NCBI GenBank assembly: GCA_003550305.1
Contig: QKYT01000031.1
Location: 299,754 to 363,753 of the forward strand
Length of the DNA: 64,000 nt
Source: Glomus cerebriforme
Taxonomy: Eukaryota; Glomeromycota; Glomeromycetes; Glomerales; Glomeraceae
Direction: 5' to 3'
Under the pieces are notes generated by a model, which was not told the DNA's origin, searched no databases, and saw nothing but the letters and a program-made list of their open reading frames with translations. Position numbers and translations under genes: made by a program. This document shows, in pieces, positions 48,401 to 61,299 of this stretch; within the stretch, counting starts at the first letter, position 1, and the number at the start of each line of letters is the position of its first letter.

Positions 48401-51400
48401 AATCAATATAATTAATATAATTCAACTTAATTTTATTCTTTTCTAAAATGTTTAAACCTATTATAATAAAGTATCTCAGTAAAATGAATGGTCAATTACT
48501 TCTATTTTGGAATATACTAAATCAAAGTGTTAATTATATTCAGATTCTATCAATAATCTTAAGGATGATATATATATATTATTATAGAGTTATAAAGAAA
48601 ATAACAATCATGTATACATAAATAATAAATTGAATAAGATTATAACTAATTTCAAGAAATTGTTTTCTATAGCTAAAGTGAAAAAATTTGTTGATAAACT
48701 TCAAGAGGAGTAGGAGAAACATGGATTTGATATAGTTTGTAAGACGATTAATACAACATCTGCCTTTGCAGTTAAAGCTTTGGAGTTAAACTTAAATAGT
48801 CTTAAAAACAAATTTCACAATAAACTAATTAATAATTTTATTAGAATCACTGCATGAATTACATATATATCAATGAATTAAATAATAATAAATATAAAAT
48901 TATTAATTTGTGATTATAATCAATTTATTTACAACTATAGAAGGAACATATTAATATTGACTATCTTGTTTTTTTTATGACAAGAAGAAGGTTCTTTCAG
49001 AACATGTTTACTTAAAAAAAACCCAAAATAAATTATTCTAAGTTATTATATTCATCAGAAGAAGAGACTGAACCTATTTACAAAATATAACAAAAAAAAA
49101 GATTAGTAATACTAACGTATTTCAGTTATTTTAAAATTTAATGATTAATATTCTTTTTTACAATCTTTGATTTAGGTAAAAAGACAAGAAAATAGGTGTA
49201 TACCTATGCATAATAAGAAAATAAATGTTTCTAAATTTAATGATGGCATAAGTTGATATATCTTTATATAATCTATTTTTAAGAACATGTCTAAATAATA
49301 TTTTTATCAGCCTAAGATACCACCTCTAAGATCATGCCAAATAACTATAACTATACTACACAAACTGATTCTTAGCAAACTTTCTATACAATATTTGGCC
49401 AAATACATTTTAGTAAATATTAACGGTCAATATATAATTATGAAGACCAATCAAGTTGATATAACTAAAAGAAATTTGCAATTGCTTGTAATTGCACTAA
49501 TAGTAAATAATATATATTTGATATAATATCTTTAAAAGTAATTAATATTTAAAAATTTCTCTACTTAAGTCAGAAAAAAATGTATTTAAAAGTACTATAA
49601 TGATTCCATTGAACCCTGATCATTAATTTCAAAAGATTTGCAAAACTATTTATTCTTTATGATTTATGAATATATTTTTAAAGGATTTTCTTTTATAGAA
49701 TGGCAGACTAACTCATACTGCTTAAACTTAGTTTCTTTATGACTAGCAAAAATATATTAGACTAAAATATTGGAAAAAGAAAGTACGTACATTGTAGATA
49801 AAATTGGCCTTTTGTTTAAAGTAATTCAATCATTCTATAAAGAATATATATATTTGATTGGATTAAAATATAAGCTAATTGTATTAAAGATATGATGTTA
49901 TTACAGTATTTCTGGAGTTTGATTTAACATTAAATAAAATAGATAGTATTGGTATAAAAGTCACAAGTAATAAAGAAATGGTATTTATTGAAGTTTCAAG
50001 AAGTTTCAAAAATACCATTTTAAAATATATAAAAGAGAATACTGAAAAGCTTATTAAGAAAATATATCTGGACTTATGTTTCTACTCAAAGACTACTTAG
50101 ATAAGAATGCAGAAAATGTCAAGAACTTACACATATTTATAGTGAAGTAAACTTCATCTTAATAGAAAATATTTTTATACAGTTTTTCAGATAAAATCAG
50201 TATTAATATCATTTTCATTTAATAAGATTGCAAAGTTCTTGAAGGTTTTTAAATTACTTTATACTTTGATAGTGAGTATTTTTAAATCTGCCATCAGATC
50301 TTATAAGAGTTTTAGTCTAACATTTATATTTGATTTTTAGAGTAAATTCATAAACCAAACACATAAACTAAAAAAGCTTATACTTTTCAAATCTGTTAAT
50401 AATAATCTTTCAGTCTGAAATTGAATCTGAATTTCAAATTCTACTAAAATATAGAAAGTTATTGAAATAATTTATGAAGATATAAATTATGATTCTTTCA
50501 ATTTATAAAAATTCATGAGTTACTAATAATAATAATATTAAAGTAAAATTGGAGATACCTAATTTTGATATAAAACCTGTATTAATTTATCAGATGGAAT
50601 ATTTTTTACTTAAATATATTTAAATGTATTATAATAATAAAGTTTACACATAATTTAGTTTTAATTATGCATTTATATATTATGCTGAAAATGATGGAGT
50701 TGTGTGATTTTGATATAATTTTTTATCAGAATAATGATTTTTTTTATATATCCTTTCTCAATCTATTCTAAAATAAGTATTACTACTTTTTGAAACATAA
50801 ACAAAGTTATCAGATGAACTAACTAAGAATGAAAAAAATTATATAATTGCTAAAATCTTAAAATGATATAAATGTACTGTGCCATTTCTTTTGCATAATT
50901 TTAATGAATCTGGATATGGTATTTAAACTTTATCAAAATAATATTTTTTTGCATATGTATTTTATTTATAATCATTTTTTTGAATTTTCATGAGGCTTAT
51001 TTGGGCAATCTGGCTAAAGAAATTTCTAGATTAAGCCATGATGGTCTCTTTTCAGAATTCAGGACTTTTTTTATATATCATATTATAAAGCATAATTTCT
51101 GATATACATTTAAAATATTAATAAAATTTTATCTATATTATTTTTTAATAATAATACCTATAATGCGACAAGTTACATTTTTCTTTATAGAGGATGTATA
51201 CGTAATTTATAGAAAGTATTCGTTATATGACATATAATACAATAAATACGTTTAACTTGTCTAAAAAAATAAAAAAAAAATAATAATACCTGTAATATGA
51301 TATATGTCATGCAAAGCACCTCCTGTTAATCATAAGAGATCCAATCTGTATATGAATACATAGGCTTACAATAAATTACTAGATTTTTATTATGTGAATT

Positions 51401-51497
51401 TATACTCTGTGTTATGATCAGTAATTTCTTCTTATCACACATACAAATAAAGAAAATAATAAAATATTTTGCTTTCACCTCTCTTCTAGTTTAAAAT

Positions 51498-51840
51498 GCA
51501 TAAAAATGAATTTTTAAAATATCAGCATGAATGCATTATTGATACATACTGTATCTTAGTAGTACTAAGCAAAGAGTTATTTCTATTCAACTTGGTATTT
51601 TCACTAGTACTGTTAATGATACTATAAAAAGGTATAAAAAAACAGGTTTTACAGAACTTGAGAAATGTTCTGGGTGGCCAAAATTACTTAATGAATATGA
51701 TATATAAGCTTTAAAATAAATTAACTGAACTGACCAATTTTTTTTTTAAGTAATATAATAAACAAGTTAAATACTAGTTTTAACACAAGATTGCACTATA
51801 ATACAGTTAAAAGTTATTTTTATAATGAAGATTTTGGAAG
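51498..51840 (+). pseudogene. Tc1/mariner-type transposase N-terminal remnant (left arm)
   Basis: From about 51,567 a frame reads KQRVISIQLGIFTSTVNDTI, then KRYKKTGFTELEKCSGWPK, before a TAA at about 51,712. This matches the helix-turn-helix of Tc1/mariner transposases (S/KQR-IS-QLGI--STV--TI-RYK-TG--E----SGRPK). Text after the stops (TDQF, then NT-L-T-----L--NTVKSYF-like sequence to about 51,840) fits the second DNA-binding helix. The catalytic DDE domain is absent: the arm runs into other repeat sequence. It is a dead fragment. Confidence 0.65.
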
Positions 51841-52015
51841 TATAGGTACCATCAGAATTATTTTTACAGTTACAGCATGTGCCGTAATGCTATAATAAAA
51901 TGCCATAAATCATAAATGCTGTAATGCTGTAATTTAATTTGACGTTGTAATACTATAAATCTACATGTAATAAATAGATAACTTTTTTTTTAAAAACTAA
52001 TATTACAGTAATTCT

Positions 52016-52870
52016 TTTTTTTTATTTTTTTAGAAACGGATGAATGGTTTTAGCAGGTTCTACCATTCTGGTAAGTAGAGAAAGGTTTTTTTTTGATATT
52101 TATGTTCAAAAAATGACATTAACTTCAGTTCTATTTTTCTTTTTTTTTTAGGAATAGTTCAGAAAGTCTAGAAAGTCCAGAAAGCTCACAAGAACTATTC
52201 CTAAAAAAAAGAAAAAAAATAAAGTTAGTATCGTTTCTTAAAAGTAAATGTCAAAGAAAATCCTCTTCCACTTACTAAAAAGTCCAAAAAATCCACAAGA
52301 ATCATTCCTAAAAAAAAAGAAAAAAAGAAATGAAGCTAGGATTGTTTCATAATTATTTCTTAAAAGTAAATGTCAAAGAAACTCCTCCTCACTTACCAAA
52401 AAGTTCAGAAAGTTCCCAAGAACCATTTCTAAAAAAAAATAAAAAAAGAAATGAAGTTAGCATCATTTCTTAAAAGTAAATGTCAAAGAAACCCCTTCTC
52501 CACTTACCAGAAAGTCCAATAAGTTTGCAAGAACCATTCTTAAAAAATAAGAAAAAAAGAAATGAAGTTAGTGTCATTTTTTAAAAGTAAATATCAAAGA
52601 AAACCCTCCTCACTTAGCAGAAAAGTCTAAAAACTAAGTCCACAAAAACTATTCCTAAAAAAAAAGAAAAATAGAAATGAAGTTAATGCCATTTCTTAAA
52701 ATAAATGTCAAAGAAATCCTTCTTTCACTTACTAAGAATCTGCAAGAACCGTTTCTAAAAAAAAGAAAAATAAAAATGAAGTTAATGTCATTTCTTGAAC
52801 ATAAATGTCAAAAAAAAACTTTTCTCTACTTACCAGAATAGTAGTATCTACTAGAACAGTTCATCCGTTT
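52016..52870. repeat. Central minisatellite of the palindrome
   Basis: About six diverged units of roughly 105-120 bases lie at 52,150-52,850. Each contains a variable AGAAAGTCC block, then AAGAACCATT(T/C)CTAAAAA, an A/G-rich tract, GAAATGAAGTTAGT, CATTTCTTAAAAGTAAATG and TCAAAGAAA...CTCC(A)CTTAC. One unit at about 52,016-52,159 is in the opposite orientation, so the centre of symmetry falls near 52,175, where AGGAATAGTTC faces GAACTATTCCT across 31 bases. Confidence 0.75.
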
Positions 52871-52958
52871 CTAAAAAAATGAAAAAAAGAATTACTGTAA
52901 TATTAGTTTTTTAAAAAAAATAACCTATTTATGACATATAGATTTATAGTATTATGAC

Positions 52959-53202
52959 TAAGGTTGCTTGCCGAAACCTAAAGGTTTAGGCAAGATGGCA
53001 TTTTGCCGAAAAGCGAAATTTAACCAAAATTATATTAAAGTTATATTAAAAAACTGGCGAAACTCTGGAGAAAAGCGAAACTGTTGAAACCTATTATAAT
53101 TGCCGAAACTGCTGAAACTCTGCCAAAACTATAATAAATCTATAGTAAAATTTTGACGAAACTAATCATAGGATTTTAAAGAGGTTTAGGCAGGTAATCT
53201 TA
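52959..53202. mobile_element. 244-base hAT-like MITE with 8-base target duplication
   Basis: Flanked on both sides by ATTATGAC (52951-52958 and 53203-53210). The first 20 bases and the reverse complement of the last 20 agree with TAAGRTTRCYTGCCKAAACC. The interior has several CCGAAAC/GCGAAAC repeats. The corresponding site in the left arm (about 51,935-51,955) has no insertion. An 8-base duplication is the hallmark of hAT transposition. No coding sequence. Confidence 0.85.
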
Positions 53203-53299
53203 ATTATGACTTCAAATTAAATTACAGCATTATGGCATTTACGATTTACAGCATTTTATTACAATGTTACGGCACGTGCTGTAATCGTAAAAATAATTC

Positions 53300-53650
53300 T
53301 AATGGCACCCATACTTCCAAAATCTTCATTATGAAAATAACTTCTAACTGTATTATAATGCAATCTTGTGTTAAAACTAGTATTTAACTTGTTTATTATA
53401 TTACTTAAAAAAGAAAATTGGTCAGTTCAGTTAATTTATTTTAAAGCTTATATATCATATTTATTAAATAATTTTGGCCATCCAGAACATTTCTCAGGTT
53501 CTGTAGAACCTGTTTTTTTATACCTTTTTATAGTATCATTAATAGTACTAGTGAAAATATCAAGTTGAATAGAAATAACTCTTTGTTTAGTACTATTAAG
53601 ATACAGTATGTATCAATAATGCATTCATACTGAGATTTTAAAAATTCATT
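53300..53650 (-). pseudogene. Tc1/mariner-type transposase remnant (right arm)
   Basis: Mirror copy of 51,498-51,840. On the minus strand it reads the same helix-turn-helix text, including STINDTIKRYKKTGSTEPEK and SGWPKLFN, with transitions relative to the left copy and the same TAA after DI. The plus-strand open frame over this place (53368-53568) is only its antisense. Confidence 0.62.
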
Positions 53651-56600
53651 TTCATGCATTTTAAACTAGAAGAGAGGTGAAAGCAAAATATTTTATTATT
53701 TCTTTTATTTGTATGTGTGATAAGATGAAATTACTGATCATAACACAGAGTATAAATTCACATGATAAAAATCTAGTAATTTATTATAAGTCTATATATT
53801 CATATACAGATTGGATCGCTTATGATTAACAGGAGATGCTTTGCATGACATATATCATATTACAGGTATTATTATTAAAAAATAATATAAATAAAACTTT
53901 ATTAATATTTTAAATATATATTAGAAATCATACTTTATAATATGATATATAAAAAAAGTTCTGAATTCTAAGAAGAGGCCATCATGGCTTGATCTAGAAA
54001 TTTCTTTAGCCAGATTGCCCAAATAAGCCTCATGAAAATTCAAAAAAATGATTATGAATAAAATACATATGCAAAAAAATATTATTTTAATAAAGTTTGA
54101 ATATCATATCCAGGTTCATCAAAATTATGCAGAAGAAATAGCACAGTACATTTATATTATTTTAAGATTTTAGCAATTATATAATCTTTTTCATTCTTAG
54201 TTAGTTCATCTGATAATTTTGTTTATGTTTCAAAAAGTAGTAATACTTACTTTAGAATAGATTAAGAAAGGATATACTATATAAAAAAAATCATTATTCT
54301 GATAAAAAATTACATCAAAATCACATGACTCCATCATTTTCAGCACAATACATAAATGCATAATTAAAACTAAATTATGTGTAAACTTTATTATTATAAT
54401 ACATTTAAATATATAAGTAAAAAATATTCCATCTGATTAATTAATACAGGTTTTATATTAAAATTAGGTATCTTCAATTTTACTTTAATATTATTATTAT
54501 TAGTAACTCATGAATTTTTATAAATTGAAAGAATCATAATTTATATCTTCATAAATTATTTCAATAGCTTCCTATATTTCAGTAAAATTTGGAATTCAGA
54601 TTCAATCTCAGACTGAAAGATTATTATTAATAGATTTGAAAAGTATGAGCTTTTTTAGTTTACATGTTTGGTTTATGAATCTACTCTAAAAATCAAATAT
54701 AAATGTTAGACTAAAACTCTTATAAGATCTGATGGCAGATTTAAAAATACTTACTATCAAAGTATAAAGTAATTTAAAGACCTTCAAGAACTTCGCAATC
54801 TTATCAAATGAAAATAGTATTGATACTGATTTTATTTAAAAAACTATATAAAAATATTTTCTATTAAGGTGAAGTTTACTTCACTATAATAATATGTGTA
54901 AGTTCTTGATATTTTCTGCATTCTTATCTAATTAGTCTTTGAGTAGAAACATAAGTCCAGATATACCTTCTTAATAAGCTTTTCAGTATTCTCTTTTATA
55001 TATTTTAAAATGGTATTTTGGAATTTCTTGAAACTTCAATAAATACAATTTCTTTATTACTTGTGACTTTCATACTAATACTATCTATTTTATTTAATGT
55101 TAAATCAAACTCCAGAAATACTGTAATAACGTTATATCCTTAATACAATCAGCTTGTATCTTGATCCAATCAAATATATATATTCTTTATAGAATGATTG
55201 AATTGCTTTGAATAAAAGGCCAATTTTATCTACAATGTACTTTCTTTTTCCAATATTGTAGTCTAATATATTTTTGCTAGTCATAGAGAAACTAAGTTTA
55301 AGCAGTATGAATTAGTCTGCCATTCTATAAAAGAAAATCCTTTAAAAATATATTCATAAATCATAAAGAATAAATAGTTTTGCAAATCTTCTGAAATTAA
55401 TGATTAGGGTTTAATGGAATCATTATAGTACTTTTAAATACATTTTTTTCTGACTTAAGTAGAGAAATTTTTAAATATTAATTACTTTTAAAGATATTAT
55501 ATCAAATATATATTATTTACTATTAGTGTAGTTACAAGCAATTGCAGATTTCTTTTAGTTATATCAACTTGATTAGTCTTCATAATTACATATTGACCGT
55601 TAATATTTACTAAAATGTGTTTGGCCAAATATTGTATAGAAAGTTTGCTAAGAATCAGTTTATGTGATATAGTTATAGTTATTTGGCATGGTCTTAAAGG
55701 TGGTATCTTAGGCTAATAAAAATATTATTTAGATATAGTTTTTAAAAATAGATTATATTAACTTATACCATCATTAAATTTAGAAACATTTATCTTCTTA
55801 TCATGTATAGGTATACACCTATTTTCTTGTCCTTTTACTTAAATCAAAGATTGTAAAAAGAATATTAATCATTAAATTTTAAAATAACTAAAATACATTA
55901 GTATTACTAATCTTTTTTTTGTTATATTTTGTAAGTAGGTTCAATCTCTTCTTCTGATGAATATAATAATTCAGAATAATTTATTTTGGGTTTTTTTCTA
56001 AGTAAACATTTTCTGAAAGAACCTTCTTCTTGTCATAAAAAAAATAAGATAGTCAATATTAATATGTTCCTTCTATAATTATAAATAAATTGATTATAAT
56101 CACAAATTAATAATCTTATATTTATTATTATTTAATTCATTGACATGTATGTGATTCATATGGTGATTCTAATAAAATTATTAATTAGTTTATTGTGAAA
56201 TTTATTTTCAAGACTATTTAAGTTTAGTTCCAAAGCTTTAACTGTAAAGGCAAATATTGTATTAATCTTACAAACTGTATTAAATCCATATTCTTCCTAC
56301 TCCCCTTGAAGTTTATCAACAAATTTTTTCACTTCAGCTATAGAAAACAATTTCTTGAAATCAGTTATAATCTTATCCAATTTATTATTTATGTATACAT
56401 GATTGTCATTTTCTTTATAACTCTATAATAATATATATATATCACCCTTAAGATTATTGATGAAATCTGAATATAATTGACACTTTGATTTGGTATATTT
56501 CAAAATAGAAGTAATTGATCAATGTTTGTATTTCATTTTACTGAGATACTTTATTATGATAAGTTTAAACATTTTAGGAAAGAATAAAATTAAGTTGAAT

Positions 56601-59600
56601 TATATTAACTATATTGATTATAATAATTAACAAATCACATCATCTAACTTTCTTTAAACTCCCTCAAGTAAATAATTAATTTGACAAAAAAATCATGCTA
56701 ACTTAGCATACTATACACATGATAAATTATATGTTTTATAACAACAGATAACAATGACTAATAATTTTTCTTCAACTTAAGCAAGTAAACTTTTTTAAAT
56801 AAAGTCAAAGTATACTGAAAAACAGCATCTAGGAATCAGATCTTGATCAAGTACTTCTCTGAAGATTGTTTCTAAATATCTAATGTAGAAAAATATAGCT
56901 ATATACCAATAGAGATATACTTAACTAACACATAAAATGGAAACACATTCATCTCAAAATTAATATGCAATTTTTTTTTAGGAAAAGATTAGATATTTTG
57001 TAAAAATTTTCTTGACTGTTGATAAGTAGATCACTAACTCAATTTTTTAAATATATACATAAAACTACATTTAATTATAGCCTGCATTATACCTAATTTT
57101 TAAATCTAAATCTAAGAAATGTGATGATTAGGCTGTTAGAGTATGATAAATATAATTTTACATACCCAAAAAATTCTAAGTCTTTCAGATACTTATAAAA
57201 ATAAAATATAGAAAGGCATAATATAATGTGATAAATAATTTCAGATTATATGATTAAAAAATTTCTGAATATACTAATTTGTAATGCTAATCATTTTCAG
57301 AAAAAAATTTTCACTTAAAGTGAGTAAAACTTTATTAGTTTTTAGTAAAAAAAAATAATAGAATTAGCAAATAATATGTATGATGCTATCAAAGAGAAAG
57401 AAAGTATGTGAATTCTAAATTATTTAATATAAATCTTAACATTAAGCTATTTTTTTGCTCTTTTTTTTTTTTTAAGAAGTTTGATGTTTAATTTTTTTTA
57501 TTACAAGCCAAATATGACCAAATTATTTTTTATCAATAAATAAACACAAAATTTATATTTAAAAATATATATATATGCATATATGTTTAAAAAATTTGAA
57601 ATAAAATTTTTATTATATTTTTTCATAAAGTAATATATAAAAAAGGATTAGCTGGCTAAGAAAAATATGAAAGTAATAAAGTGAATAAAGTAATAGGATG
57701 TTTTAAGGAGAAAATTTTGCCAAACTTTAACTTATATAATGACAGTTCCTTTTCTACTACTCAATATTATTATCTAAACTGCTAATACTTTTTGCTATTT
57801 AACTAGTATTTGCTAATTAACTTTATTATACTATATTTTGAATCATTATATCTATAATAAAAACTTTTTATATTAGTCTCTCCAATCTTTTTTTTTCATA
57901 AATTGATAAATTTCACAAGTTACAATTTTACTATATAGTTAATAGAATTACTCTCTCTAAGCAAATTAAAAATTTGCTTAAAATGAGTCTTAACATTTTT
58001 GTATTCAAAAAAAGATGAATTGGATGATAAACTTTTAAAATAAAAGCTTGCATGTAAAAATTCTAATTGGTTTAAAGCTTCAGAATGATTAATTATACTG
58101 TATTGATCAAAAAGAGTTTTTTGAGTAAATATATTATCAATATTATGTCAAACCATATTATTTATAAGAACTTGGATAGTATTATTGATTGTAGTAAACT
58201 CAGATGAAATTTTAGTAAAATTGCTTTGATATTTTTATTCAATTTTATCAAGTCTTGTAATTATACTACTAATTATTGATATCATTTTTTGCACCTCTAT
58301 AGAGTAACTAGCATTATGTAAATTAAATTTTTTAATTTCTATGGATAAATATATAAAAAATTTATTAGTAATCTTAATGTTATATATAGAAAATTCATCT
58401 ATGATTTTAGTATTAATTTCATTTTTAATTTTTATGATTTTCATATTAATAAATAGTTTAATTTTAGTGAAAAGAGTATTGGAAATTTTTTGTTTAAGAG
58501 ATCATATAGTAATGATTCTCATGACTATTATGAACAAAAAAATAGTAAATAGAATTAAAAATAACAAGCTTTTCAAAGAGTTTAAAGCTGTTAAACTGGA
58601 CATGATATAAATATAATAATGCATAGTAAATTTTAGAAAATTTATTTATTGGTGAATCAAATCAGATTTTTGGATAATAATGCCTAATTTTTTATAATAT
58701 TAATTTTTTTGTATAAATGTACTAGAAAAAAGGCTTTTTTTATACTTTATTATTACTACATATGAAAATGAGAATTTAACCAGATGTATATTGCTTTATT
58801 TTTTATAATTATATTTTTTTTTATCCAAAATAATTATAATGACCTGGATCTCATTTAGTAATAATAAATCTCTTTCTAAAATGTATTTAACAATAATATC
58901 AATAGAGTAATAAAGATGAAGTTGTTACCAAAAAATATACTGTTTATTATTAAGATTACAAAGAGATTACTAAAGTGTACAATTACATATTATTTTAAAC
59001 ACCTATTTGTACTCTATACATGCTGTATCTATTAATGACTTATAAATAGAATTTTATTTTATTATATAGGAGCACATTTATAAATCATTACATTAAGATG
59101 TGCAAATTTTATTCTTATTTCATTCTAATATTAGAAATATCAGATTAACTTGCATAATATTAATTTAAAGATTTGTAATATGTATATTATGTCAGAACTT
59201 TTTAAAAAAAAGTCAGGTTAATTTTATTTTCTATAAATTTGCAAAAATACATATTTGATTATATAACACAGGATGCAGTTAAATCATATGTTCTTATCTG
59301 TGAAATTAGTATTTTATTATGTATAGCATTTTTTGTGAATATAATTCATATGAACTAATAATGTCTTACTAATGATAAGCATTTATTTTTGTGTACTAAA
59401 TCAGTAGAGTATGTATATATATAATATGTGCTTATATGTGATATTACATGTAGCTGCATATTATGATGCTTAAATGAAATGTATGTTAGATTTATGACGT
59501 AACTAGCTGATATGATGTAATAAAAACCATAAAAAGAAAATTTTTTATATTAATATATAGCCTTTAAAAATTACTAAATTTATCTAATTTTAGCTATTCT

Positions 59601-61299
59601 GCAAGTTTACTTAAAATACTAAAAGTAATTTTAAATATTATTATTGATTTATTTGACAAAAATTTTATTTTTGTTAAATCTATTTTTGGAAATGATAGGT
59701 AAAAACAGTAAAATTAATCATTTATATATAAAGTCAAAAACAAAACATAAGTAAACTTGCAGAGTATCAGAAATCATATTTACTATAAAATTTAAAAATT
59801 TTATATTAAAGAAAAAATTTTTTATGTATTTTTTTGAAAAATTGCTACATTACAAATCTAATATATATTCAAAGGGTACTATTATAACTGCATATTTGTC
59901 ATCAGTATCACATCCAGTTGTAATTCAAAATTACTATTTATTTGGATTTTTAAATCCTATTTGTTACACTTATTTATTATTGCATGCATCACCAATCTGG
60001 CATACAAAAAATATATGTACATGATAATATATATAATTGTATAAGTCACCTATGTGAAAAAAAAAGTCTATACAAGTATATGATTCATCAAAAAATTCTT
60101 CTAGATAATTATTAAAGAGTAGGGATAAAAGTTAATTAATTATTAATTATATTATTTATAATTAGTCTAAAATAGTTAATTAACCATTACTTTTAATTAA
60201 CCAATAAAAATATAAGAAATAAACTTTATTGATTATTATTCAAGAATATACAATTGGTTAAAGAATAAACACTATTGCACATTACAATTATTTGTTCATG
60301 TCATCACAACTGAGAAAAGAGTATCACATTTACTTTATTACAGGTGGAGAATAAAAACAATTCTCCCTTAGAATTTTGCTCGTAGTCTTAGAGAGGAGCG
60401 AAACACCCAACTAAGTTACCTTTGATCTACCGGTGAAACAGGATGGGGAATAGGACCGCTATTATCAAACTGTATGATACAATCCCATATGTATCCAGTC
60501 TGAGAGATCTTGTCCTGCCCATAAAGAATGAAGTCACATGTACATTACTATAAGGGTTACCTTAGCCTCGCAGTAAAAACTACCACTCTTGATAATAGAA
60601 AATTATATATTTTTTTTTAACGTTATTTTCTCTATTCTACTAATACCTTCCCTACCCAAAACTATACTATCTTATGTCTATCCATCGAAGAGCTTACACT
60701 GGACCTCCTCATCTTTCTCAAATCTTCTATCATTCAAAAATAAAATAACCACCTTACCTCCAATCTAAGCTCTGAATTATTGGTGATAGTTCTCATAAAT
60801 TTTATAAATTTAGTAATTATAATTTATAAATTATAATTATTAATTTATAATTTGATGATCATTATATTTTATGATTTATTAAAATCTTAAAATATATAAT
60901 GAAGTTTTAAAAGTAAATTCAAACTAACAAAAAAAGAAACAAATTAATAATTTTAATATTAGTGATAATAATAATAATAAAGATAATGAAAATGATAATA
61001 ATAATAAAAATGATAATTCTAATAATGTGGATAGTATAATTAGATTTGAATCATTTAGATGAAAAATAAATAAAATAAAATTTATTTCAAATTTTTAATA
61101 AATTATAATATATTATTTATGTATTTATAAATTATATATAATTAATATATATATATTACTTATAGGTTAATTAACCATTAATTAACTGATTAATTAACTG
61201 CCAAATTTATAAGTAATAGTTAATTTACCAATCTTACTGACTGAAAAGATAATAAAACTCATTATTGATAAGACTTTTCTTTCATATCTTTTATTATAA

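Noticed and set aside
53368..53568. Plus-strand frame in the right arm
   Set aside because: It is the antisense of the Tc1-like helix-turn-helix remnant, which is the recognisable reading.
51530..53630. Classical RIP as the cause of arm divergence
   Set aside because: The transitions compared by eye are not concentrated in CpA/TpG contexts, so plain deamination is a simpler reading.
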